DNA from: Hydrococcus sp. Prado102
GTDB lineage: Bacteria > Cyanobacteriota > Cyanobacteriia > Cyanobacteriales > Microcystaceae
DNA: 51,971 bases
Direction of reading: 5' to 3'
NCBI GenBank assembly: GCA_025454425.1
Contig: JALOOL010000010.1
Coordinates: 1 to 51,971, forward strand
Shown: positions 1 to 6,853 of the stretch, one piece after another
Layout of the letters: the number at the start of each line of letters is the position of its first letter
How positions within the stretch are numbered: the stretch's first letter is position 1
Position numbers and translations under genes: made by a program
The notes under the pieces: model-generated
The model's input: the letters and a program-made list of their open reading frames with translations, nothing else
Databases searched by the model: none
What the model was told of the DNA's origin: nothing

Positions 1-156
1 ATTATTTTTGGCGTATTAACCTGGATTTTGATTGGTTGGTTGCTGCTCGGAATATTAGCCTTAGTCAATTTAATTTTACCGATTATGGCGATCGCTAAAG
101 TTTTTGGCGACCCCGACACCGTATTCCGCTATCCATTCATCTTTCGCTTACTGTAG
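1..156 (+). CDS. C-terminal fragment of a DUF4870-like membrane protein
   Basis: An open frame enters from the window edge and gives 51 residues before TAG. About the first 33 residues are strongly hydrophobic, with one or two membrane spans, and the end reads FRYPFIFRLL. A hydrophobic tail followed by a short tyrosine/arginine-rich end is typical of DUF4870 (Tic20-like) membrane proteins. The N-terminal part lies outside the window, so the family call is an inference from the tail. The next gene starts 28 bp downstream on the same strand. Confidence 0.55.
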   Translation: MIFGVLTWILIGWLLLGILALVNLILPIMAIAKVFGDPDTVFRYPFIFRLL

Positions 157-184
157 GTAAAAAAGGCTTAGTAAAGAACATCCA

Positions 185-1312
185 ATGTCAGAAGAAACTT
201 CGACATTTGAAACGAGCAACGGACATCTTAATAAAAATGGCGATTCCCCTTCGGGTGGCGGCAAAGCCGACCGCCAAGAAAGTAGTGCCAAAGGCGATGG
301 CGAGTCAGCGCAACCTGGCACAAAACGTTCTCGACGTAAAACTCAAACGCCAAAATCCAACCCTATTGCAACGGTCACTTTAGGACATAACGGGTCAAAA
401 GTGACTGCGTTGGGAATAGGCACTTGGGCATGGGGCGATAAGCTATTTTGGGATTACGGTAATACTTACGGCGCTTCTGAAGTTGAAGAAGCCTTTAAAG
501 CAGCCGTTCAAGCAGGTATTACCTTCTTTGACACGGCAGAATTATATGGGATGGGAGAATCCGAATCGCTTTTAGGACGATTCATTAAAGAAGCAGATCG
601 TCCTATTAATGTTGCTACCAAATATAGTCCCGCGCCTTGGCGTTTTACGGTAGAGTCGGTGTCGGAGGCGATAAGTGCCAGTCTCAAGCGCCTGCAACTC
701 GAACGAATTACTCTTTATCAAGTTCATTGGTCTTTTAACTTTTTGATGAGCCAAGAAACCTTGATGAATGCCCTTGCTAACGAAGTGCAAAAAGGTCGAA
801 TTGAATGTATTGGCGTAAGTAACTATTCAGCCGAGCAAATGCTCGAAGCTCATACCCTCCTAGCAAGACGAAATATTCCCCTTGCTGTCAACCAAGTACA
901 ATATTCTCTGCTCAATCGCAAAGTAGAAACGCAAGGAATTATTAATACCGCTCGCAAATTCGGTATCGCAATTTTAGCGTACAGTCCTCTATCTCAAGGA
1001 TTACTTACGGGAAAATATACTGCCGAGCGCACCCATATCCCAAACGGGGCGCGACGTATCGATCCTCGTTTTAGTTTTCAAGGATTGTATCGGATTACGC
1101 CAGTTCTCAATTTACTCAGCCAGATTTCGGAAAAATACAATAAAACTCCGGCTCAAGTAGCGCTAAACTGGCTAATCGCTCAGGAAAATGTCATTCCAAT
1201 TCCTGGTGCAAAAAATGCCTCTCAAGCGCTTGAGAATGCAGGCGCTCTCGGATGGCAACTCGCTCCTGAAGATATCTCTATCTTGGAACAAGCAACCCGT
1301 CCTTGGCTTTAA
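185..1312 (+). CDS. Aldo/keto reductase family oxidoreductase
   Basis: A 375-residue NADPH-dependent aldo/keto reductase, probably cytosolic; the substrate cannot be read from sequence. The (alpha/beta)8 core starts near residue 60. The catalytic tetrad is visible: Asp116 and Tyr121 (FFDTAELYG), Lys146 (VATKYS) and His181 (YQVHW). The phosphate-binding end contains IPIPGAKNASQ, usual for the family. Odd: residues 1-58 are a hydrophilic, low-complexity extension rich in Gly, Ser, Lys and Asp, absent from typical members. Part of it comes from a GC-rich stretch with a tggcgg/ccgcca inverted repeat (about 255-275). The ATG at 185 is the first start in frame, but translation could begin later because the extension is not needed for the fold. 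Confidence 0.9.
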   Translation: MSEETSTFETSNGHLNKNGDSPSGGGKADRQESSAKGDGESAQPGTKRSRRKTQTPKSNPIATVTLGHNGSKVTALGIGTWAWGDKLFWDYGNTYGASEVEEAFKAAVQAGITFFDTAELYGMGESESLLGRFIKEADRPINVATKYSPAPWRFTVESVSEAISASLKRLQLERITLYQVHWSFNFLMSQETLMNALANEVQKGRIECIGVSNYSAEQMLEAHTLLARRNIPLAVNQVQYSLLNRKVETQGIINTARKFGIAILAYSPLSQGLLTGKYTAERTHIPNGARRIDPRFSFQGLYRITPVLNLLSQISEKYNKTPAQVALNWLIAQENVIPIPGAKNASQALENAGALGWQLAPEDISILEQATRPWL

Positions 1313-1316
1313 ATCA

Positions 1317-1347
1317 GTTGTCAGTAATCAGTAATCAGTAATCAGTA
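1317..1347. repeat. Short tandem repeat, cagtaat units
   Basis: Between the reductase stop and the WD40 gene lie three to four tandem copies of a cagtaat heptamer. This belongs to the same STRR class as the gataactg repeats at 4.7, 32.2 and 37.9 kb. The repeat ends directly at the aggggtga that precedes the WD40 start, so it forms part of that gene's 5' leader. Confidence 0.8.
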
Positions 1348-1354
1348 GGGGTGA

Positions 1355-2518
1355 ATGGAGAGAAAATTTTTAATCGCCTTGTTCGCTGGTGCTAGTTTAG
1401 TAGCAGCATTAATCGTTCCACCTTTAACGTCTAGGGCGATTGCCCAAGGGGCAGCGGCAAAGCCGATCGCAACTTCATTAAACTTACTACACAAATCGCC
1501 AAATCTAATTCCAAAACAGACAAAAGACCGTGTGGGGGGAAAGGATGAATGGAAGTTTTCCCCCTTTCCCTTTACCCGTTCCCCTTTCCCCTTTACCCAA
1601 AGCCCCTTAACACCGATTGCTCAGTCGGGAGGACGACAAACACCCATTGGAGAGCTAACATTTACTGGCGTTGTTACGTCTATTGCTATTAGTCCAGACG
1701 GTCAAACCCTCGTTGTTGCTACTGGAGATGGAAAAATTACCGCGATCGCCCTTGACGACTTGCAGCAAATCTATACAGAAAGTTTTGCAGGGAAACTCGA
1801 TGCTGTAGCTATTAGTGCAGATGGAGAAATTATAGCAGCCGCCATCGGCGAGGAAATCGTACTATTGCGACTTGAAGATGGAGATAGAATCGGAACTCTG
1901 CGCGGTCATGTCAGCGACATTAGCGCGATCGCGATGGCTCCCGACAATCAAACTTTAGTTAGCGTTAGTAGTAGCGATCGCACCATTCGTTTGTGGGATC
2001 TTGAAGACGAAAGCGAAATCGAAGTTTTAGGAGAAAATGTTGGTTTAGAAATAACGGTTGCTTATAGTCCCGACGGACAATTTTTCGTTACGGGTTCCAT
2101 TGCAGAAGATCGTACTATTAAACTCTGGGATGCAAAAACGCCTCAATGGTTAAAAACCTCTCCCCAACAGCCAGGATTTATCTACGATATAGCCATTACG
2201 CCGGACGGTCGGAAAATCGTCGCAGCAGTCAGAAATTTTCTTAAAGTTTGGGACTTTGAAGGTGGCGAAGAATTATTGTCTGTTAAAAGCGCGCAGTTAG
2301 ACTTGAACGCGATCGCGATTTCTCCTGACAGTCGCACTGTCGCGATCGCTACTAAGGAAGGAACGATTAAGTTATGGAACATTGCGACGGGTCAGTTATT
2401 ACAAACCCTTAGCGGACATCGAGGATGGGTTTTATCGCTCGCCTTCAGTCCAGATGGAAGATATCTTTATAGTGGAGCAGAAGATAAAACTGTCAAAATT
2501 TGGCAAATTGCCCCGTAA
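1355..2518 (+). CDS. Secreted or membrane-anchored WD40 repeat protein
   Basis: 387 residues. An N-terminal hydrophobic signal (about 5-30, ending AIAQG) suggests export to the periplasm or lumen. Residues about 95-387 form WD40 blades; typical ends are visible as IRLWDLED, IKLWDAKT, LKVWDFEG, IKLWNIAT and VKIWQIAP, so at least five to seven blades make a beta-propeller. WD40 propellers are protein-interaction scaffolds; no partner is implied here. Odd: residues about 66-90 (SPFPFTRSPFPFTQSP) are translated from a pyrimidine-rich tandem repeat that elsewhere in cyanobacteria is intergenic, so it looks inserted in frame between the signal and the propeller. A good stem-loop follows the stop. 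Confidence 0.85.
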   Translation: MERKFLIALFAGASLVAALIVPPLTSRAIAQGAAAKPIATSLNLLHKSPNLIPKQTKDRVGGKDEWKFSPFPFTRSPFPFTQSPLTPIAQSGGRQTPIGELTFTGVVTSIAISPDGQTLVVATGDGKITAIALDDLQQIYTESFAGKLDAVAISADGEIIAAAIGEEIVLLRLEDGDRIGTLRGHVSDISAIAMAPDNQTLVSVSSSDRTIRLWDLEDESEIEVLGENVGLEITVAYSPDGQFFVTGSIAEDRTIKLWDAKTPQWLKTSPQQPGFIYDIAITPDGRKIVAAVRNFLKVWDFEGGEELLSVKSAQLDLNAIAISPDSRTVAIATKEGTIKLWNIATGQLLQTLSGHRGWVLSLAFSPDGRYLYSGAEDKTVKIWQIAP

Positions 2519-2864
2519 ATCGGGAACTTATCAATTATATCGACAACCCAATCTTTAAGTTCCTATTAACTAACCGCCTTATGCTTGTTTGGCGGTTAGA
2601 ATTTTGCGATCGTTATTGCGGGTAATTAAGCTGTTTATATTTGAGTTGTTTCCTAAAAATTAACTTTAAAATCTCACGCAGAGACGCTCCAGGCACAGAG
2701 ATGGGGAGACAAGAGAGACAAGAGTTGCAGGGGCGCATGGCGTGCGCCCAAGTACTAGGATAGGCTCAAGGTAACGAAACCCTTGTTCTTTACTGCTTTA
2801 ACAAGTCAAGAAAAATGGTATTAAAGCAACGAAAGCAAAGGTAGGGATACGAAAACTATTTTAA
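2519..2864. other. Intergenic region with terminator and dispersed repeats
   Basis: 346 bp between convergent genes. It holds the WD40 terminator hairpin (2570-2605), a ctcacgcagagacgc repeat near 2670-2690 that recurs near 49.73 kb and 32.03 kb, gagacaag-type tandem units near 2705-2722, and a gggcgca/tgcgccc hairpin at 2731-2749. No convincing coding frame. Confidence 0.7.
2570..2605 (+). terminator. Terminator-like hairpin after the WD40 gene
   Basis: Perfect 9-bp arms, ctaaccgcc at 2570-2578 and ggcggttag at 2591-2599, with a 12-nt loop, followed by aatttt. It lies 52 bp past the WD40 stop. The T tract is short, so termination efficiency is uncertain. Confidence 0.6.
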
Positions 2865-3581
2865 TTAAGTCGGGTTTGTTTCTCGATCGCATGAAACCCA
2901 ATCGCTAAGGCGCGATCGCAATGACGGACGCAAGCAAAGATAAGCAAGGGGGCCAAAGAGTGGTACTAGCGCAATCAACCAAAAAAAGAGAGAATCACTT
3001 AGATAACCGCGACGGGCTAAATCGTCTCCCAATACGGTTGGGAATAATAAGCAAAACAAGCAAAATGCTAAGCTCATACCATTAATAAAGCGATCGCTTC
3101 GGAATTGCTCGATAAAACTTTGCCAGTCTCCTGCTAAGAGTCCGTATGCCAATAAACCAATTGTAAAGAGCGTTAGGAAGACACCCGTCAAGCGAGAATC
3201 TAGTAACTTCAGGAAAGCGTCTTTTGCGCCTGTAAACTCTTGATTGCTTTCTCGCAAAGCTAGATAGGGAATTAGCCCGATTACACCCGTGCCCAAAGAT
3301 GCGATCGCAAAAGGATAAAAAGGAATCTTTTGCATCCTGCCATCGAAAAACAAAACGCAGCTATAAATAAATAAGCAAACGCCGATAAGAGAGAACAAGG
3401 ACGCGATCGTTGGATTAATCTCTGTTAATTGAAGCGTTAAAAGATTTTTTAACAAAATTAGCGTCGCTTGCCAATGAATCGGCGGAGCTAAGAATAAGAC
3501 ATAGAAAATAAATCCTATCCATAGCGACCACAAGATAACTTTTCTAACCATTGTCGTTCGCAATGCCCGATTTCGTGGCAT
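2865..3581 (-). CDS. Conserved polytopic membrane protein of unknown function
   Basis: 238 residues with about six hydrophobic segments (roughly 13-32, 56-80, 88-108, 130-150, 168-188, 200-220) and short polar loops, so an integral membrane protein. It resembles cyanobacterial and chloroplast conserved membrane proteins without an assigned role. The start is uncertain: the ATG at 3581 has no ribosome site in front, and an alternative ATG at codon 11 (3551, MVRKVILW) would directly precede the first membrane span. It is divergent from ndhK. Confidence 0.7.
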   Translation of the reverse strand: MPRNRALRTTMVRKVILWSLWIGFIFYVLFLAPPIHWQATLILLKNLLTLQLTEINPTIASLFSLIGVCLFIYSCVLFFDGRMQKIPFYPFAIASLGTGVIGLIPYLALRESNQEFTGAKDAFLKLLDSRLTGVFLTLFTIGLLAYGLLAGDWQSFIEQFRSDRFINGMSLAFCLFCLLFPTVLGDDLARRGYLSDSLFFWLIALVPLFGPLAYLCLRPSLRSRLSDWVSCDRETNPT

Positions 3582-3753
3582 TCTCTTTTGCCATCAAGAT
3601 ACGCGATCGCGATCGGGGTCATCATCTGTCTGTCTGCTTATTTCCAACTCCATCTCTAAAGGTAGACGGCAGAAAAAATTACAAAGCTTAATCTTAAAAA
3701 ACACTCAGAAAAAAACACGACAAAGCGATTCATAAAAGCCTTGGGAGCAATTT

Positions 3754-4497
3754 ATGAAGTCTATCGATTTCAATGCAGGTAACTCTTTCGAGCAAGAAAA
3801 AATTATAGCTCCGGCAAGCCATACGGTGACGAATCAACTGTCAGAAAACGTTATTTTAACGACATTAGATGACATCTATAGCTGGGCTAGACTATCTAGT
3901 TTATGGCCGCTAATGTACGGCACGGCTTGCTGTTTTATTGAATTTGCTGCCATGATTGGTTCGCGATTCGATTTCGACCGATTTGGTTTAATTCCTCGTG
4001 CGGCTCCGCGTCAAGCAGACGTAATTATTTTGGCAGGCACGCTCAACATGAAAATGTCTCAAGCAACGCTGCGTCTTTACGAAGAGATGCCAGAACCCAA
4101 GTATGTTATTGCGATGGGAGCTTGTATGATTAGCGGCGGTATGTTTAGCGCTGATTCTCCTACTGCGGTGCGAGGCGCTGATAAAATTTTGCCTATTGAT
4201 GTCTATATTCCGGGTTGTCCTCCCCGTCCAGAAGCCATCATGGATGCTATTATCAAACTCCGCAAAAAAATCTCGAATGAATCGATTCAAGAACGGGGCA
4301 AGATTAAGCAAACCCACCGCTTCTATAGTACTACTCACAACATGAAACCCATTCCTAGCGCTCATACAGGCAAATACTTAGATTCGCCTGCTCGCGAAAA
4401 ACCACCGGAAGCTTTGGCACAAGCAATGGGAGATATGGTTCCCCCTGCTTTGATGACAATGAAAAAGGAAACAGAAAAAGAGGAACGAAAGGCTTAA
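3754..4497 (+). CDS. ndhK: NAD(P)H-quinone oxidoreductase subunit K (NdhK)
   Basis: 247 residues, full length for the PSST/NuoB family. NdhK sits in the hydrophilic arm of the thylakoid NDH-1 complex and binds the terminal 4Fe-4S cluster N2, which passes electrons from ferredoxin to plastoquinone. The four cluster cysteines are visible: Cys59-Cys60 ([10 protein letters not shown]), Cys124 (MGACM) and Cys155 ([10 protein letters not shown]). A gggagc ribosome site precedes the ATG. In most cyanobacteria ndhC-ndhK-ndhJ form an operon; here neither ndhC nor ndhJ flanks the gene, so this is a solitary or duplicate copy. The C-terminal tail (about 205-247) is charged and Met/Lys/Glu-rich. Confidence 0.95.
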   Translation: MKSIDFNAGNSFEQEKIIAPASHTVTNQLSENVILTTLDDIYSWARLSSLWPLMYGTACCFIEFAAMIGSRFDFDRFGLIPRAAPRQADVIILAGTLNMKMSQATLRLYEEMPEPKYVIAMGACMISGGMFSADSPTAVRGADKILPIDVYIPGCPPRPEAIMDAIIKLRKKISNESIQERGKIKQTHRFYSTTHNMKPIPSAHTGKYLDSPAREKPPEALAQAMGDMVPPALMTMKKETEKEERKA

Positions 4498-4745
4498 TTT
4501 TTTACTAAGAGACTTTTGGAGTATAGGAAGACTTTTTCAGTGACCAGTTATCACTTACCCGACTTGGTAAGTGATAACTGTTAATGGACTTGGGAGAATG
4601 GGGGAGACTTTTGAAGGATGGGTTCATAGTAAACGCTTCGCAGGCGGAAAAGGGGGAAGGTGAAAGGGAATAGGGAATAGTGATTGGGGATTGAGGACTG
4701 GTAACTGGTCACTGGTAACTGGTCACTGATAAAGGGCGATCGCGC
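4498..4745. repeat. Intergenic repeats after ndhK
   Basis: The stretch starts with a perfect 15-bp inverted repeat (4545-4559 with 4566-4580, loop cgactt). Its arms are built from the same gataactg/cagttatc motif found in other spacers, and it may terminate ndhK transcription, although no T run follows. Further on are gggaatag units (4667-4680) and tandem actggtaactggtcactgg copies (4699-4727). I see no gene. Confidence 0.65.
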
Positions 4746-4893
4746 TTTGCAGGTAATTGCTTGAATGAAGATGATATTTTCAGGCAAAAACTCTAAAAAA
4801 TCGCCATCTGCCATCAAAAAATAAGAGGCAATGGCATTGCGATCGGGTTCGTAGAGGGCAATCGTGCGAGTTGACAGGAACGAAACGGGCAGC
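4746..4893 (-). pseudogene. Possible gene remnant cut by the IS element
   Basis: On the minus strand an uninterrupted frame from about 4893 down to 4746 encodes a protein-like sequence with pieces LSTRTIALYEPDRNAIASYF and DFLEFLPENIIFIQAI. It has no start codon of its own near the expected end, runs directly into the left end of the IS200/IS605 element, and on its other side runs into tandem repeats. I read it as the C-terminal remnant of a gene truncated by the insertion. I do not recognise the family. Confidence 0.35.
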
Positions 4894-4927
4894 CTTATCC
4901 CCCGTCATTCATGCGGGGGATAAGGCT
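4891..4927. repeat. Left-end hairpin of the IS element
   Basis: Left arm agccttatcccccg (4891-4904) and its exact complement (4914-4927) enclose the loop tcattcatg. It lies about 90 bp beyond the tnpA stop, the position of the TnpA-binding end hairpin in IS200/IS605 elements. Confidence 0.7.
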
Positions 4928-4952
4928 ACTCGGCAACGCCAGGTGCTACAAC

Positions 4953-4986
4953 GGGGGGAACCCCCGCAAGGGGGGAACCCCCGCAA
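4953..4986. repeat. Two tandem 17-bp units inside the IS left end
   Basis: The unit ggggggaacccccgcaa occurs twice back to back (4953-4969 and 4970-4986). Each unit is itself a small G/C palindrome. It lies between the end hairpin and the tnpA stop and looks like a secondary insertion or expansion. Confidence 0.75.
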
Positions 4987-5012
4987 CGCACTGGCTCCTT
5001 TTAAGTGCCGTC

Positions 5013-5444
5013 TTATTTTGATGAGTGGTTTTGAATATACTTCTTGATGGTTTCTCTCGACACATTTCCCGCCGTACTTACAAAGTAGCTATGCGTCCAA
5101 AGACTGGGCAATTTCAACAGTTCAGGAAATTCTTGTCTTAAGATTCTAGAGCTTGCACCTTTGATTCGATGCACAATTTGATAAGGCGCAATTATAGGAG
5201 GACATCCTAAAAATAGATGTACATGGTCTGGGTCTATTTCTAGGGCAATAACTACACATTCAAGCTCACTTGCTTTTTGCCAAATAAGCTCTCTAAGTCT
5301 TTTGGCTATATCTCCTACTAATACTTTTTTCCTTCTCTTCGGACACCAAACAAAATGGTAGTTGATTAGCGAGACAGAATGATTATCGTGTCGATACTGT
5401 TGTCCCAAAATTGTCAACCATGTTAAACTATCAACAATTTTCAT
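5013..5444 (-). CDS. tnpA: IS200/IS605 transposase TnpA (Y1 HUH)
   Basis: 143 residues, the normal size. TnpA is a single-strand-specific HUH transposase that cuts and rejoins the hairpin ends. The metal-binding His-x-His is His74-Val-His76 in DPDHVHLF, and the catalytic tyrosine is Tyr136 in IKKYIQNH. The first 13 residues look like an extension compared with usual starts near GQQYRHDN, so a later start is possible. It is divergent from tnpB with a 28-bp gap, so their promoters must overlap. It appears intact. Confidence 0.92.
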   Translation of the reverse strand: MKIVDSLTWLTILGQQYRHDNHSVSLINYHFVWCPKRRKKVLVGDIAKRLRELIWQKASELECVVIALEIDPDHVHLFLGCPPIIAPYQIVHRIKGASSRILRQEFPELLKLPSLWTHSYFVSTAGNVSRETIKKYIQNHSSK

Positions 5445-5472
5445 TGTATCTTATCTACAGTTATCAACACCG

Positions 5473-6673
5473 ATGATTGTACTCGAATGCAAGCTAAAAG
5501 GAAAACTTGGGCAGTATCAGCTTCTAGATGAAGCGATAAGAACTGCTTTGTTTGTCCGTAATAAAGCTTTGCGTTTCTGGTTAGATAATCGAGGCGTTGG
5601 GAGAAAAGAATTAATGCGCTACAACACACAGCTTCGGGCTGAGTTTGAATGGTGCAAAAAACTTAATTCTCATGCTGGTCAGGCATCTGTAGATAGAGCG
5701 TGGTTTGCTATTACTCGTTTTTATGCTAATTGCAAGGCATCCCCCCAAACCCCCCTTAATAAGGGGGGAATTAAAGGGGGGATTGGATTTCCTAATTTTA
5801 AAAAACGAGGACATTCAGTTGAATATAAAACGTCAGGATGGCTACTTTCAACCTGTAAGAAGTTTCTCACTTTTACCGATGGTTTTAAAGCAGGTAAATT
5901 CAAGTTAATTGGAACAAGAGATTTAAATTTTTATGCAGTAGACAAAATCAAAAGAGTTAGAGTAGTCAAAAAAGCTGATGGTTATTACGCTCAATTTATT
6001 ATTAATATAGAAAGGCAAGAAAAACACGAATCTACAGGCAAACAGGTAGGAATTGATTTAGGTCTAGAATTTTTTTACACAGATAGTGATGGAAATACTA
6101 TTAATAATCCTCGCTATTTAAGAAAGTCAGAAAAGTCTTTAAAGCGCTATCAAAGGAGAGTATCAAGCAAGAAAAAAGGTACTAAAAATAGAAAAAAGGC
6201 TATTAACAAACTAGCTAGAAAGCACCTAAAAGTAAGTAGACAACGTAAAGATTTTGCAGTTAAGACCGCAAAAGCGTTAATCCAGTCTAGCGATTTGGTA
6301 GTTTACGAAGATTTAAAGGTCAAAAATCTAGTTAAAAATCATCATTTGGCAAAATCAATTTCTGATGCCAGTTGGTCAATTTTTGTTGAATGGCTTGAGC
6401 ATTTTGCCAAGATATATAACGTTCCTATTCGTGCTGTAGCTCCGCACTATACCTCTCAAGATTGTTCGGGTTGTGGCAATAGAGTCAAAAAGTCTCTTAG
6501 CACGCTTGACGCATAAATGCAGTTGTGGTTTAGAACTTCATCGCGACCACAACGCGGCTCTTCAAATTTTGGCAAAAGGATTAAATACCGATGGGCAATC
6601 GGGAATCAACGCTTGGGGACAGAACACCCTCTATCCAAGACTGGAAACAGTTGTGGACAAGGTGGCTGGTTGA
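5473..6673 (+). pseudogene. tnpB: TnpB, RNA-guided nuclease of the IS element, frameshifted
   Basis: The first frame (5473-6516) encodes 347 residues with a RuvC-like core: Asp in VGIDLGL and Glu in VVYEDLKV, then the first half of the zinc finger (CSGCG). It then ends prematurely (STLDA, stop). The next frame continues exactly where expected: THKCSCGLELHRDHNAA supplies the second zinc-finger half and the third catalytic Asp, running to 6673. One extra base near 6505 explains the shift. Residues about 90-104 (SPQTPLNKGGIKGG) come from a nested palindrome inserted in frame. TnpB proteins are omega-RNA-guided nucleases that maintain the element; this copy is probably inactive unless the shift is bypassed. 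Confidence 0.9.
5739..5783. repeat. 45-bp nested palindrome inserted in frame within tnpB
   Basis: Outer arms atcccccc (5739-5746) and ggggggat (5776-5783) enclose inner arms cccccctta (5750-5758) and taagggggg (5760-5768). The element is 45 bp, exactly 15 codons, and interrupts the TnpB segment between FYANCKA and GFPNFKKRG, which are adjacent in ordinary family members. Confidence 0.8.
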
Positions 6674-6853
6674 GCCAAGAATCTGCCGTCGCATCTGCGG
6701 CAGAGTGTCAACCCGACCTTTCAAGGGTATGTTTTTTAGATTTAAGTAGAGAAAAGGACAAGGGGGACAAGGGGGACAAGGGGGACAAGGTAGACAAGGT
6801 AGAGATTGTACCGATTCCCCAATCACCAATCGCCAATCACCATTCACCAATCC
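6674..6853. repeat. IS right end and tandem repeats before the kinase gene
   Basis: After the tnpB frame come the right-end hairpin and gtgtcaa (to about 6716). Tandem gacaaggggg units follow at about 6757-6800, then caccaatcgccaat-type heptamer repeats at about 6822-6862 that run up to the 3' end of the kinase gene. No gene seen. Confidence 0.7.

Larger units (their letters stand above)
4891..6716. mobile_element. IS200/IS605-family insertion sequence (IS605 layout)
   Basis: tnpA (minus) and tnpB (plus) are divergent, as in IS605. The left end carries a perfect 14-bp hairpin (4891-4904 with 4914-4927, 9-nt loop), the type of subterminal structure that TnpA recognises. Near the right end a ctgccg/cggcag hairpin (about 6684-6704) is followed by gagtgtcaa, typical of the family's right end. 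No target duplication is expected or seen. Both boundaries are approximate. Since tnpB is frameshifted but tnpA is intact, the element may still move. Confidence 0.8.

Noticed and set aside
4581..4817. 78-codon minus-strand frame after ndhK as a complete gene
   Set aside because: Only its upstream part looks coding and continues beyond the start; the rest is translated tandem repeat. Kept only as a possible remnant.
4891..4927. Hairpin as an intrinsic terminator for tnpA
   Set aside because: No T tract follows on either strand; its position fits the IS end structure better.
4953..4986. Start of a CRISPR array
   Set aside because: Only two directly adjoining 17-bp units without spacers.
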